Shown here in pieces: positions 7,292 to 15,131 of a DNA stretch of 20,333 bases. The notes under the pieces are model-generated. The model was not told the DNA's origin, did no database searches, and was given only the letters and a program-made list of their open reading frames with translations. A program made the position numbers and the translations under genes. Position 1 is the stretch's first letter. Each line of letters begins with the position of its first letter. Source of the DNA: DASPXK01 sp035637315 (GTDB taxonomy: Bacteria; Chloroflexota; UBA6077; JACCZL01); NCBI GenBank assembly GCA_035637315.1, contig DASPXK010000123.1:1-20333 (forward strand), read 5' to 3'.

Positions 7292-8356
7292 TTATGCTCG
7301 CGCGGGCGAATCGCTGACTGCGGTCGCGGCGCTGAGGCGTGCCTCGAACACCGCCACGGGCTCATCCTTGCCTTTGAGCGAGACCTCGCCAACGGCCTGA
7401 AGCTCGATCTCGTCCACCTTGCCGAGCTCTGACACCGTGTCGGCGGCGATCAGCACCTGGCCGGCCTTCGCAACCCCGCACAGCCGGCTGGCCACGTTCA
7501 CGGTATCGCCGATGACGGTGTAGTCCAGGTGCTGCGGCGAGCCGATGTTGCCCACGACCACCTCGCCGCGGTTGATGCCCACCCCCATCCCGACCGGTGG
7601 CTGCCTGCCCTTCGAGCGCCACACCTGCTCCAGGCGTTCATACTCGGCCTGCATGGCGCAGCCGACCCGCAGCGCGCGGTCGGTGTCGTCCGGGGCCGAC
7701 TCCGGCGCGCCAAAGACCGCCATCACCGAGTCGCCGATCAACTTCAAGACTGTGCCCCGCTCGCGCTGGACCGCCTCGATCATGATGGTGAAATATTCGT
7801 TGAGGAACTCGACGACCTCGTTCGGGCTCAGACGGGCCGACATCGGCGTGAAGCCTCGGATATCGGAGAACAGGACCGTGACCCGCATCTTCGAGACGTC
7901 GTCCATCGTCGGGCCGCCCTGCTCCTCGAACAGGTGCTGGACGACGGCCGGGCTGAAGTAGCGTTGGAGCCGCTCCAGCTCCACGCCGCGACTGACCGCC
8001 CGATCGATGTACTGGCGCAGCTCCGCCAGGAGCTGCGCGAACAGAGCATCGAGGTCGTCCAGCTCGCGCGAGCGGGACCAGTGCTCCAGTTTGGGCGCTG
8101 GGCGCTCGACCGCGGTGTAGAACAGGTTCAGAAAGCGAATCAGCTGGCGTCGAAGGGCGACCTTGAACAGCACGTAGTGGGGGAACCCGACCGCGATCAT
8201 GCTCGCGATGACCACGAAGACCCAGTAGCTCGGCTTGGCCATCGACGGGTCGCCAACCATCCACGTGGCGGTGACCGTCGTGATGCTCCCGGTTATCAGC
8301 CCCACCAGGATCGTCAGATAGAAGACCCGCCATTGCGGAGAGAGCAGCGTTTTCAT
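7292..8356 (-). CDS. Membrane-anchored class III adenylate/guanylate cyclase
   Basis: This protein of about 354 residues has two N-terminal membrane helices (about residues 12-36 and 44-66) and a helical linker (about 100-145) with LQRYFSPAVVQHL. A complete class III cyclase domain follows, making cAMP (or cGMP) in the cytoplasm. Metal-binding aspartates are in LFSDIRGFT (Asp165) and LIGDSVMAVFGAP (Asp209). The preceding Lys205 and the YTVIGDTVNVASRL block (Asp, Asn, Arg) fit an active adenylate cyclase. The start at 8356 (MKTLLSPQW) is chosen for the GGTAGGA just upstream; an in-frame ATG at 8401 has no visible ribosome site. The linker lies where other membrane cyclases carry a HAMP segment, but is not a clear HAMP. 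No cAMP-binding regulator is seen nearby. Confidence 0.9.
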   Translation of the reverse strand: MKTLLSPQWRVFYLTILVGLITGSITTVTATWMVGDPSMAKPSYWVFVVIASMIAVGFPHYVLFKVALRRQLIRFLNLFYTAVERPAPKLEHWSRSRELDDLDALFAQLLAELRQYIDRAVSRGVELERLQRYFSPAVVQHLFEEQGGPTMDDVSKMRVTVLFSDIRGFTPMSARLSPNEVVEFLNEYFTIMIEAVQRERGTVLKLIGDSVMAVFGAPESAPDDTDRALRVGCAMQAEYERLEQVWRSKGRQPPVGMGVGINRGEVVVGNIGSPQHLDYTVIGDTVNVASRLCGVAKAGQVLIAADTVSELGKVDEIELQAVGEVSLKGKDEPVAVFEARLSAATAVSDSPARA

Positions 8357-8548
8357 CAGTCCTACCCCCGCGGTTCGCTCGTCGGCGTCACCAGTGTACA
8401 TCGACAGTCAAACGGACCATTGCCTGGCGCGTTGGCGCCTCGACTAACCTATCGCCCGAGATATTGTTTGCGCAACGATTACCATTCGCTAACGGCCACT
8501 ACGAGCGACTAGAGCCAGCCGGATCAGCGAGAGGTCGTCCGCCGGGCC

Positions 8549-9211
8549 TTAGTCCTCGGTTGGGAGATTCTTGCCGCCGGACCCGTAGACGACGGCGTTC
8601 TTCGTCGATCCAAGCTCCACCCAGTCGGGAAGCCCCGTCTGAAGCTGCTCGAAGAACTGGTCGCAGCGTTGGAGCGACTCAGGCGGCAGGCCGCCGCTTC
8701 GCGGCAGTTCATACGCATAAGAGAGCTCGCCGATCAAACCGGTGTTGGTGGCCTGGTCATACCAGACCGCGAGAACGACGCTCGCGACGAAGCCGCCAAA
8801 ATCGATGGTTCCCAGGTCGGCCTGAGCCTCGCGAATGTAGAGGTTGTTGGGCGGCGAGATCGAGGTCTGTCTGTCGGTACTTGAGAGTCAGCTCGTAGCG
8901 CGGTGCAAGCTCGTCGCCTGAGATCTCAGTGCGCTTACGCAGGATGTATTGCTTGCCGTACAGAGACCCATCGGCCGAGTCTAAGAAGACCACTTGTCTG
9001 AGCGTTTCCTTATAGGGCTCGCTGGCGTCGGCGGCGGTGCCCCCAAGGGCCTGCGCCAGGGACTTGGCTTGGTCCCAGTAGTGCGGAGGGCCTGGGCGCG
9101 GTCCGAGAAGTTCTCAGCCGCCCGCGGCGAGGCCGGGCTGGCGGCGCAGGACGTCTGCGCCACGGCCAGGATGACCACGAACAGCGCCCAGAATGCCGCC
9201 GACCGTTTCAT
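8549..9211 (-). pseudogene. Frameshifted lipoprotein-like gene with a CYTH-like core
   Basis: Three overlapping open segments join into one sensible protein of about 220 residues if the frame slips by -1 near 9081-9090 and back by +1 near 8862-8875. Segment 1 (from ATG 9211) is a signal peptide, MKRSAAFWALFVVILAVAQ, followed by TSC, a poor lipobox. Segment 2 reads on as HYWDQAKSLAQALGG, then FLDSADGSLYGKQYILRKRT and PRYELTLKYR. Segment 3 gives NNLYIREAQADLGTIDFGG, then GLIGELSYAYEL and the end LGSTKNAVVYG. The middle resembles the Asp, LR-R and LTLK pattern of CYTH/triphosphatase-like folds, which is a weak inference. The two shifts cancel exactly, so sequencing error, recent decay or real slippage are all possible. 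It follows midA by 36 bp on the same strand. Confidence 0.65.
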
Positions 9212-9247
9212 CTCGCTGGATTCCGATGTTGCCGACGTAGCCGGCAC

Positions 9248-10585
9248 TCAAGCATCGTGGTCGTCCCGGCCGGTCCAGAAGTCACGCCACTGGGCCTCCA
9301 GATCGCCGAAACCCTCGACTTCGAGTGGGCCCGGCAGGCGCATCTGGTCCGGGCTGAGAAGAGGGAGCCAGGTCGGCGCGCGGCCCATCGACTGCGCGAG
9401 TCGGCTTGGTCGGAAGTCGGGTAGGCCCCTGGTCTGAAGGAGCACCTTGACCGCCCCCAGGCCGTCGCGGCGGACCAGCTCCAGCAGCGCTCGGCGGTTT
9501 GCCTCATGCTCGATCGCGCCCAGCAGTGCGCGGTCGAGCAAACCCAGGTAGTTTTGTAGCCCAAGGCTGGTGAGAAACGTCGCCTGGTCGACGAATGCGG
9601 CCGTCACCAGCCCGGCCCGCTCGCCAGCCAGCGCGAGGCTGGTGAAGTCCAGGTGGCTGGTGATGTCCTGCTCGCCAACGTGCTCCAGCGGATCGCTCGC
9701 CAGCCGATGGTCGCGGTAGCACAGCAGCGTCCCGTGGCGCCGGCCGGGGGCATAGAGCTCGCTAGCCTGGTAGCCGTAATCCAGGACCAGCAGCGCCCCG
9801 CGGGCCAGGCTCTGGGCCGTGCTCTCCGTCCAGCCGAGCGCCGCCAGGTTCACCTCTGCCAGGCAGCCCTCGCCTGGCAGTAAGCCAAGCTGCTCGAAGT
9901 ACGCGCCGAGGGCCGGCGTGGAGGGCTCATCCTCGACGAGGGCCAGCCGCTCGCCCTCGAGCACGACGTAGCGCTCCAGCAGCCGCCCCTGGCGCATGGC
10001 CACCAGATGGACCGGGAACGCGTCGAGCAGCTCGTTGGCCAGGATGCAGCCGGTGAGTTGCGAACCTAACCCCCCAGCCCCCTTCCCTAAAGGGAAGGGG
10101 GAGCTCTTTGACAGGCCCCCTCTTCCCTTTAGGGAAGGGGGCTGGGGGGTTAGGTGATAATCGTCCGACCATACAACCCTCGAGTCCAGCAGGCCGGCCG
10201 CGCCCAACGTTTCGCGCTGGCGCTCGCGCAGCGGCGCGCTTCGTTCGACCAGCCGGTAACGAATGGCGCGCGCGAAATCGGGCTCCTCGTGCGCGGCCCA
10301 GGTCAGGAGGTCACGGCACAGGGCGCCCGTGCCCGGGCCGTGTTCGACCACGTCGAAGCCCGGGCGGCGTCCGAGGGCATCCCAGACCTCGGCCACCTGG
10401 CGCCCCAGGAGGGCCCCAAAGACGGGATGCAGCTCCGGGGCGGTGAAATAGTCCGCGCCCACGCCGCCAATCGCCGGCCGCTGTGCGTAGTACCCGCCCG
10501 GCCCGTACAGCGCCGCTTCCATAAAGGCGGCGAACGTCATCCGGCCTTCCCGGCGGAGGCGCTCGATAATCGAGCTATCAGCCAT
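9248..10585 (-). CDS. MidA-family SAM-dependent methyltransferase with an in-frame palindrome insert
   Basis: This 445-residue class I methyltransferase belongs to the MidA/NDUFAF7 (DUF185) family; the mitochondrial homologue methylates an arginine of a complex I subunit. Family marks are MTFAAFMEAALYGPGGYY (residues 16-33), DYFTAPELHPVFG (45-57), the SAM-binding VVEHGPGTGALCRDLL (79-94), ILANELLDAFPVH (181-193), LLVLDYG and the late HLDFTSLA block. Between DDY (143) and ILANELLDAFPV lie about 34 extra residues (HLTPQPPSLKGRGG... onward). They are encoded by a 90-bp palindrome that keeps the frame open. The ATG and the first residues ADSSII come from another palindrome. It is downstream of sucD on the same strand. 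It is probably still functional, because all core motifs are intact. Confidence 0.88.
   Translation of the reverse strand: MADSSIIERLRREGRMTFAAFMEAALYGPGGYYAQRPAIGGVGADYFTAPELHPVFGALLGRQVAEVWDALGRRPGFDVVEHGPGTGALCRDLLTWAAHEEPDFARAIRYRLVERSAPLRERQRETLGAAGLLDSRVVWSDDYHLTPQPPSLKGRGGLSKSSPFPLGKGAGGLGSQLTGCILANELLDAFPVHLVAMRQGRLLERYVVLEGERLALVEDEPSTPALGAYFEQLGLLPGEGCLAEVNLAALGWTESTAQSLARGALLVLDYGYQASELYAPGRRHGTLLCYRDHRLASDPLEHVGEQDITSHLDFTSLALAGERAGLVTAAFVDQATFLTSLGLQNYLGLLDRALLGAIEHEANRRALLELVRRDGLGAVKVLLQTRGLPDFRPSRLAQSMGRAPTWLPLLSPDQMRLPGPLEVEGFGDLEAQWRDFWTGRDDHDA
10065..10154. repeat. 90-bp palindromic element (element 5) inserted in frame inside midA
   Basis: The outer 33 bases of each arm (10065-10097 and 10122-10154) are perfect reverse complements, starting CCTAACCCCCCAGCCCCC. 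Each arm is itself a smaller hairpin (CCCCCTTCCCT, then AGGGAAGGGGG). The total length of 90 bp equals 30 codons, so the midA frame is kept with no stop codon. Confidence 0.92.
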
Positions 10586-10672
10586 TAGCGATCAGCCTTC
10601 AGCAGTCACCGCAAACATATCGCGTCCCGCGGCACCGACTCCCGCAGGCTGATAGCTGGTGGCTGTGAGCTC
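10572..10672. repeat. Imperfect inverted repeat (element 6) at the sucD-midA junction
   Basis: Two 29-bp arms (10572-10600 and 10644-10672) pair at 23 of 29 positions around a 43-base spacer. Both contain GATAGCTGGTGGCT-like or GATCAGCC/TATCAGCC units. The midA start codon (10583-10585) lies inside one arm. The sucD stop codon (10673-10675) begins one base beyond the other arm, so the element fills the whole junction. Confidence 0.72.
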
Positions 10673-11542
10673 TCAGCGCTCTTTGGCCATCTGCACCATC
10701 TCGGCCAGCGTGTTGGCGACCGGAACGCCGGCCGACTCGAATGCTGCCACCTTGGCCTGTGGTGTCCCCATCCCGCCCGAGATGATCGCGCCGGCGTGCC
10801 CCATGCGTTTGCCGGGCGGCGCCGAGCGGCCAGAGATGAACGCGAAGAGTGGCTTTCTGAAGTCGGCCTTGATGTACTCGGCCGCTGTCTCCTCGTCGGT
10901 GCCACCAATCTCGCCAATCAGCAGCACGGCCTCGGTCTGGTGGTCGGCTGCGAAAAGCTTGAGCACGTCTACGAACGTCGTCCCGATGACGGGGTCGCCG
11001 CCGACGCCCACGCAGGTCGAGATACCCAGGCCGGCTTTGGAGACCAGGTCGACCACCTCGTAGGTGAGGGTGCCGCTCCGCGAGACGACGCCCACGTTCC
11101 CGCGACGGAAGATGTTGGCTGGCATGATCCCAACTTTCGCCTCGCCCGGCGTCATCGCGCCGGGGCAATTCGGCCCGATCAGGCGGGTCGTTTCGCGCTG
11201 GGTGATCAGGCGCGTGGCGCGTAAGGTGTCGATGACGGGCACGCCCTCTGTGATGCAGACCACCAGCCTGAGACCCGCCGCCACCCCCTCGCAGATCGCA
11301 TCCCCGGCGAATGGGGGTGGAACGAAGATAATCGAGGTGTTGGCCCCGGTCGTCTCGACCGCGTCCGCGACGCTCTCGAAGATCGGCACACGGTCCATGA
11401 ACTTGGAGCCGCCTCGGCCCGGGGTGACGCCGGCGACTAGCGGCGTCCCGTACTCGAGCATCTGCTCGGCGTGGGAGCTGCCCTCGCGCCCGGTAATGCC
11501 CTGGACGACCAGCCGGGTCTCCTTCCCCACCAGGACCCCCAT
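10673..11542 (-). CDS. sucD: Succinyl-CoA synthetase (ligase) subunit alpha
   Basis: This 289-residue alpha subunit of succinate-CoA ligase has the usual length. With SucC it converts succinyl-CoA, phosphate and ADP (or GDP) to succinate, CoA and ATP (or GTP) in the TCA cycle. The N-terminal CoA-binding Rossmann domain shows VVQGITGREGSSHAEQMLEYG and VAGVTPGRGGSKF. RLIGPNCPGAMTPGEAKVGI sits at residues 120-139. The phosphorylated active-site histidine is His249 in PPGKRMGHAGAIISGG. The start lies four bases after the sucC stop on the minus strand, so the two are co-translated. Confidence 0.97.
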   Translation of the reverse strand: MGVLVGKETRLVVQGITGREGSSHAEQMLEYGTPLVAGVTPGRGGSKFMDRVPIFESVADAVETTGANTSIIFVPPPFAGDAICEGVAAGLRLVVCITEGVPVIDTLRATRLITQRETTRLIGPNCPGAMTPGEAKVGIMPANIFRRGNVGVVSRSGTLTYEVVDLVSKAGLGISTCVGVGGDPVIGTTFVDVLKLFAADHQTEAVLLIGEIGGTDEETAAEYIKADFRKPLFAFISGRSAPPGKRMGHAGAIISGGMGTPQAKVAAFESAGVPVANTLAEMVQMAKER

Positions 11543-11546
11543 GCCG

Positions 11547-12680
11547 CTAGGCTCCCTTGGCCAACGCGATGATCTTGCGGGCCGCCTCGACCGGCTCGGC
11601 GGCCGGCACCAGTGCCGAGCCCTCCAGCAGCTTGAGCCCCTCTTCGGCGCGCGTGCCCGCCATCCGCAGGACCATCGGCACCTTGACGTCCATGCTCGCG
11701 GTGGCCTCCAGCACGCCTTTGGCCACCTCGTCGCCGCGCGTGATCCCGCCGAAGATGTTGAACAGCACTCCCTTGACGTTCGGGTCCATCAAGATGATCC
11801 CGAGCGCCTCGCGGACCTGGTCGGCCCGCGCGCCGCCGCCGATGTCCAGGAAATTGGCCGGCTTGCCCCCTTCGCGCGCGACCAGGTCGAGCGTGGACAT
11901 GACGATCCCGGCCCCGTTGCCGATGATCCCGATGTCGCCGCCCAGACGGACGTAAGTCACCCCTTTTCGGTGGGCCTCGGCCTCGATCGGGTCCTCCTCG
12001 GCCTCCTCCTTGTATTGCAGCAGCTCGGGATGGCGGAATAGGGCGTTGTCGTCCACGTCGAACTTCGCGTCGGCGGCGATGAGTTTGCCGTCGCGCGTAA
12101 CCATGAGCGGGTTGATCTCGGCCAGTGAGGCGTCCGACCGGAGGAAGGCACCGTAGAGCCGTCTGGCGACGTCGACGAACTGGCGGACGATCCCCGGATC
12201 GAGGGCCGCCCGCGCGGCCAGGTCACGAAGCTGGAAGTCGAACGGCCCGTAGGCTACATCGACGATCAAGTTCGCGATCTTGCCGGGCGAGCCGGCCGCG
12301 ACCTCCTCGATGTCGACGCCGCCCATGGCGCTGGCGATCATGACTGGCGACTTGCTAGCCCGATCGACAGTCACGGCCAGGTAGAACTCGGCCGCGATGT
12401 CCACGGCCTCCTCAATCAGAAGTCGGCCAATCCGGAAACCCTTGAAACTCTGGCCGAGCATGTTTCCGGCCAGTTCGCTAGCCTGCTCGGGCGACTCGGC
12501 GAGCTTGATGAGGCCGGCCTTGCCGCGCCCTCCAGCGTGGACCTGGGCCTTCACCACGCAGCGTCCCAGCTCGCGCGCCGCCGCCGCCGCACCCGCTGAA
12601 TCGGTCACCATCCGCCCGCTCGGGACCGGGATGCCGTCCTGAGCGAACAGCTCCTTGGCCTGGAATTCGTACAGCTTCAC
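11547..12680 (-). CDS. sucC: Succinyl-CoA synthetase (ligase) subunit beta
   Basis: This 377-residue beta subunit carries the ATP-grasp nucleotide site and completes succinate-CoA ligase with SucD. The N-terminus MKLYEFQAKELFAQDGIPVP is typical. VVKAQVHAGGRGKAGLIKL (about residues 42-60) is the ATP-grasp lysine loop. SLAEINPLMVTRDGKLIAAD and the metal-binding DAKFDVDDNALFRHPE follow. The C-terminal ligase domain shows GNGAGIVMSTLDLV, the NFLDIGGGA loop, FNIFGGITRGDEVA and VVLRMAGTRAEEG-like segments. It is the first gene of the sucC-sucD-midA run. The nucleotide specificity (ATP or GTP) cannot be read with certainty. Confidence 0.97.
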   Translation of the reverse strand: MKLYEFQAKELFAQDGIPVPSGRMVTDSAGAAAAARELGRCVVKAQVHAGGRGKAGLIKLAESPEQASELAGNMLGQSFKGFRIGRLLIEEAVDIAAEFYLAVTVDRASKSPVMIASAMGGVDIEEVAAGSPGKIANLIVDVAYGPFDFQLRDLAARAALDPGIVRQFVDVARRLYGAFLRSDASLAEINPLMVTRDGKLIAADAKFDVDDNALFRHPELLQYKEEAEEDPIEAEAHRKGVTYVRLGGDIGIIGNGAGIVMSTLDLVAREGGKPANFLDIGGGARADQVREALGIILMDPNVKGVLFNIFGGITRGDEVAKGVLEATASMDVKVPMVLRMAGTRAEEGLKLLEGSALVPAAEPVEAARKIIALAKGA

Positions 12681-12797
12681 GCCGCGCTCCTACAGGATGT
12701 CGGGCTGCGTGTCAGGCTAGCAGCGGGGCCGCCTGTTGGGCAAGCGACACTGGGTGGCCGTCAAAGTTTCTGGTTTTGGCAGCACCCTCGCCCCTGA

Positions 12798-12823
12798 CCC
12801 CTCTCCCAAGCATGGGAGAGGGG
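12798..12823. repeat. Small perfect hairpin (element 7), CCCCTCTCCCA family
   Basis: CCCCTCTCCCA (12798-12808) pairs perfectly with TGGGAGAGGGG (12813-12823) around the four-base loop AAGC-type centre at 12809-12812. The same architecture recurs at 16775-16800. It carries the ATG at 12812 that opens the antitoxin-like frame. Confidence 0.75.
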
Positions 12824-12976
12824 GACCAGTACGTCTTGCGCCGCCTCAAGGCATTGGCCAGGCTGAAGAACCAGCGCTACCAAACCCTCCTCAAAGAGTT
12901 CGTCACCGAGCGGCTCTACGAGCAGGAGAAGCGCGCGGGGTTGCCGGAAAGCCACGGCACGAGATCGGCACTCTGA
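12812..12976 (+). pseudogene. Truncated CopG/BrnA-like antitoxin remnant
   Basis: The frame gives 54 residues from ATG 12812. After MGEGDQ, the segment YVLRRLKALARLKNQRYQTL, then LLKEFVTERLYEQEKR, closely resembles the C-terminal helix-turn-helix half of CopG-like antitoxins that pair with BrnT-like or HicA-like toxins. The N-terminal half and any partner toxin are missing: upstream is a palindrome and then the sucC leader. The start codon lies in that palindrome, so the gene appears to have been cut by it, although a short expressed protein cannot be excluded. The tail SHGTRSAL does not look conserved. Confidence 0.5.
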
Positions 12977-13480
12977 TCTGACATCCGCAGAGCTCGACAG
13001 GTTATGCCAGTCGAACACCTCGGTACGGCGCTTGGGTCTTGTTGAGGCGCCCGGGCCGGTGGTCGCAAACGGATCTGCCGCTTCGCTGGGGAGGCCGGGT
13101 AGGCGAGCATGACAGGTTCGGACTCAGCCAGCTTACGTGCATTCTGGCTCCATACACGGTCCGGGGGAGACAAGCGGGTGCGGCCTCCAGCGCCCCCGTG
13201 CTTCCGCGCTCAACTCGCGAGCAGCTTACGCTTCGCCAGTTGAACTCCTGCTCCGAGATCGCGCCAATCTGCCTAGTGGCGGCCGACCGTCCCAGGCCAG
13301 GCTCTCGACATCGTCTTCCGCGTTCTGCAGGGTCCAGGCGACCTCTCTCACCTGCCCCTCGCTCAGTTCCGTACATCCCAGGCACCTTAGCGCGTCGGCT
13401 ACGCCCGCCTGCCTCCCAGCCATCGGCGTCCTCCGCTATGATCTTCCCATCCGGGCGCCCGACAGCTTAGGTGAGGTCTC
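12977..13480. other. Gene-poor stretch of about 500 bases
   Basis: No frame here has clear homology. Codon-position bias is weak and the frames on both strands are short, with low-complexity Arg/Pro/Ser translations. It contains one small minus-strand frame with a good ribosome site (13226-13423) and, at 13437-13442, TATGAT, a possible -10 box for the plus-strand gene at 13481. GCCAG/CTGGC pairs are visible but no recognised structured RNA. Confidence 0.5.
13226..13423 (-). CDS. Small hypothetical protein (possible)
   Basis: This 65-residue frame has GGAGG six bases before its ATG at 13423. The first 47 or so residues (CTELSEGQVREVAWTLQ, NAEDDVESLAWDG) look like real helical protein with GC-ending codons. 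The rest (RSRSRSSTG) does not, so the reading frame may be broken near 13280. It diverges from the gene at 13481. No family was recognised. Confidence 0.25.
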   Translation of the reverse strand: MAGRQAGVADALRCLGCTELSEGQVREVAWTLQNAEDDVESLAWDGRPPLGRLARSRSRSSTGEA

Positions 13481-15061
13481 GTGCCGAGACGACGAAGCAG
13501 GCGTGACAAGCGGAAGCCGGTCCCGCTCGCCCTGACGCACGCCGACATCGAGCGACTCCTGGACGAGATCGAGACCGCCGCGCTGGGCGGGACGGAGACC
13601 CAGGTCGCGGTCCTCAGCGAGCGGCTGTGGCAGGCCCGGGTGCGACTGCCGGAACTGTTGACCCGCCGACTGATCGAGGGTCGGACCCGAACGCCCGGCC
13701 TTGCCTTCGACCTGCTCGTCGGGTTCGCTCGCCCGGATCGGCTCAGCGGCCACCTCAGACGCATCGCCGACAACCGCGGTGTGCCAGACATCGTGCGGTT
13801 CGGGGCCCAACGGCGAGCCGGCTGGCCGGAGTGGACCGACAACCGGCACCGACTGTTCTTCCTCGAGACTCTCGCGGACTCCGATCAGACGCTGCTCGAG
13901 GCCATCCGCCAAGGAAGCTCGACCTGGCCGCCAGACGGTCAGGTCCTGGAGGAGGTGCTCGGCTACCTCGCCGCGTTGCCCGTCGAACGGCGGCGGGCTG
14001 TTGTCGGGCGCGCGATCGATGAGCTCGAGTCCGAAGCGACGTGGTTGCTCCGCGCCCTGCTCCACGCCGACGACTCGGCCACCCAGCTCCTGGCCCTGAA
14101 AGCGCTGCTCGGCGCTCGCGGGCGAGGTGCGCTGGGCCCGACCGAACGGTTGGCCCGAACAACTCAGGATGCCCAGCTGCGCGTTGAGGCGACCGCCGCG
14201 GCCAGAAGACTCCGCTTGGAGCCTGTCGATCGGGGCGACGCGGTCGCGGCCTCGCCGTTGCCGACCTTCCAACGCGCGCTGGTCAGCCAGGTGGACGGTG
14301 ACGGCGGCCAGGTGATTCTGGTGATGCGCCAGTGGACCGAGGTCGTCTGGCTGTTCGCGGACGTCTTTCATAATGACCACTGGGGCGTGAAGCAAGTCTT
14401 TGGCTCCTGTCGCGCCACTCCTGACCAGGTCGAGGAGATGCTGGAGGACCTCGCCGAGGGCGACATCCACCTGGTCGAAGTCGACCTGGCCGCCGTGCGC
14501 GGGATTTTGGACGCGGCGATCGGCGTCAATGCCGCGAGCCGCCACGCCGTTCCCCCCGCGTTCGAGTTGTGGGAGCCACTCCTGCACGACTCCTATCCGC
14601 CGCGGGACGAGCCGGTCATCCTTCCCGAGCTCGACGATGCCCCTTACGCCGGTCGGCAAGACCTCGTGCGCTCCAGCGCCGAGCTCGCCGCGCACCCCTG
14701 GTTCGATTCCTGGCGTTTCGATCCCGCCCGCACGTCGGCGGCCATGATCCGAACGCCGCCTCCTGCGCGTGCAGGCCAGCTGACCTCCCGCCAGTTTGGG
14801 TCCTTGATCGAGCGGCTGGTCGACGGTCCAACCCGCGATGTGTTCCGGGCCCGGCTTCGTCGGCAGGCCTGGCTGCTGGACAAGGACGGCGACGAGCAGG
14901 CCAGAGAGCTGGCGCTGGCCACCGCGGCGCATCTGGCGACGGCCGGTCCGGCCGAGCTGGCGGGCCAGCCATTCCTACGCGCGATAGTCGAACGGAGCCT
15001 TCTCGACGTCATCGAAGCGGTCCGCGGTCGCGACGACAACGGTGGCGCGGGCGAGGTCTGA
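13481..15061 (+). CDS. Uncharacterised 526-residue protein, helical-repeat-like
   Basis: The function was not recognised. The start GTG at 13481 has AGGTGAGG five bases upstream. The protein begins with a basic stretch (PRRRSRRDKRK). The first half (about residues 20-240) is mostly amphipathic helices with HEAT-like character, e.g. LERLWQ-type helices, HLRRIADNRGVPDIVRF, VLEEVLGYLAALPVERRR and LLALKALLGARGRG. Around residues 260-350 a different, more beta-rich part follows: TFQRALVSQVDGDGGQVILV, WLFADVFHNDHWGVKQVFG, then a helix and HLVEVDLAAVRGILD. No signal peptide or membrane helix is visible, so it is probably cytoplasmic. Coding bias matches the neighbours. HEAT repeats are my structural guess only. 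Confidence 0.85.
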   Translation: MPRRRSRRDKRKPVPLALTHADIERLLDEIETAALGGTETQVAVLSERLWQARVRLPELLTRRLIEGRTRTPGLAFDLLVGFARPDRLSGHLRRIADNRGVPDIVRFGAQRRAGWPEWTDNRHRLFFLETLADSDQTLLEAIRQGSSTWPPDGQVLEEVLGYLAALPVERRRAVVGRAIDELESEATWLLRALLHADDSATQLLALKALLGARGRGALGPTERLARTTQDAQLRVEATAAARRLRLEPVDRGDAVAASPLPTFQRALVSQVDGDGGQVILVMRQWTEVVWLFADVFHNDHWGVKQVFGSCRATPDQVEEMLEDLAEGDIHLVEVDLAAVRGILDAAIGVNAASRHAVPPAFELWEPLLHDSYPPRDEPVILPELDDAPYAGRQDLVRSSAELAAHPWFDSWRFDPARTSAAMIRTPPPARAGQLTSRQFGSLIERLVDGPTRDVFRARLRRQAWLLDKDGDEQARELALATAAHLATAGPAELAGQPFLRAIVERSLLDVIEAVRGRDDNGGAGEV

Positions 15062-15131
15062 GTCGACAGGCGTTAGGTACACTGCTGGCGGCGGACGCAT
15101 CCCCGAGGCCGCCGTGAAGACCGCCGTCTGA

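Noticed and set aside
13140..13230. Possible group II intron or other structured RNA remnant
   Set aside because: A few short complementary pairs are visible but no domain V-like hairpin or reverse transcriptase was found.
13002..13385. 127-residue minus-strand frame
   Set aside because: The translation is low-complexity Arg/Pro/Ser without recognisable motifs, codon bias is poor, and it overlaps the better small frame at 13226-13423.
13436..14932. 498-residue minus-strand frame opposite the unknown 526-residue gene
   Set aside because: It is a GC-rich antisense shadow: Gln/Gly/Arg-rich translation without motifs, while the plus strand has a ribosome site and protein-like sequence.
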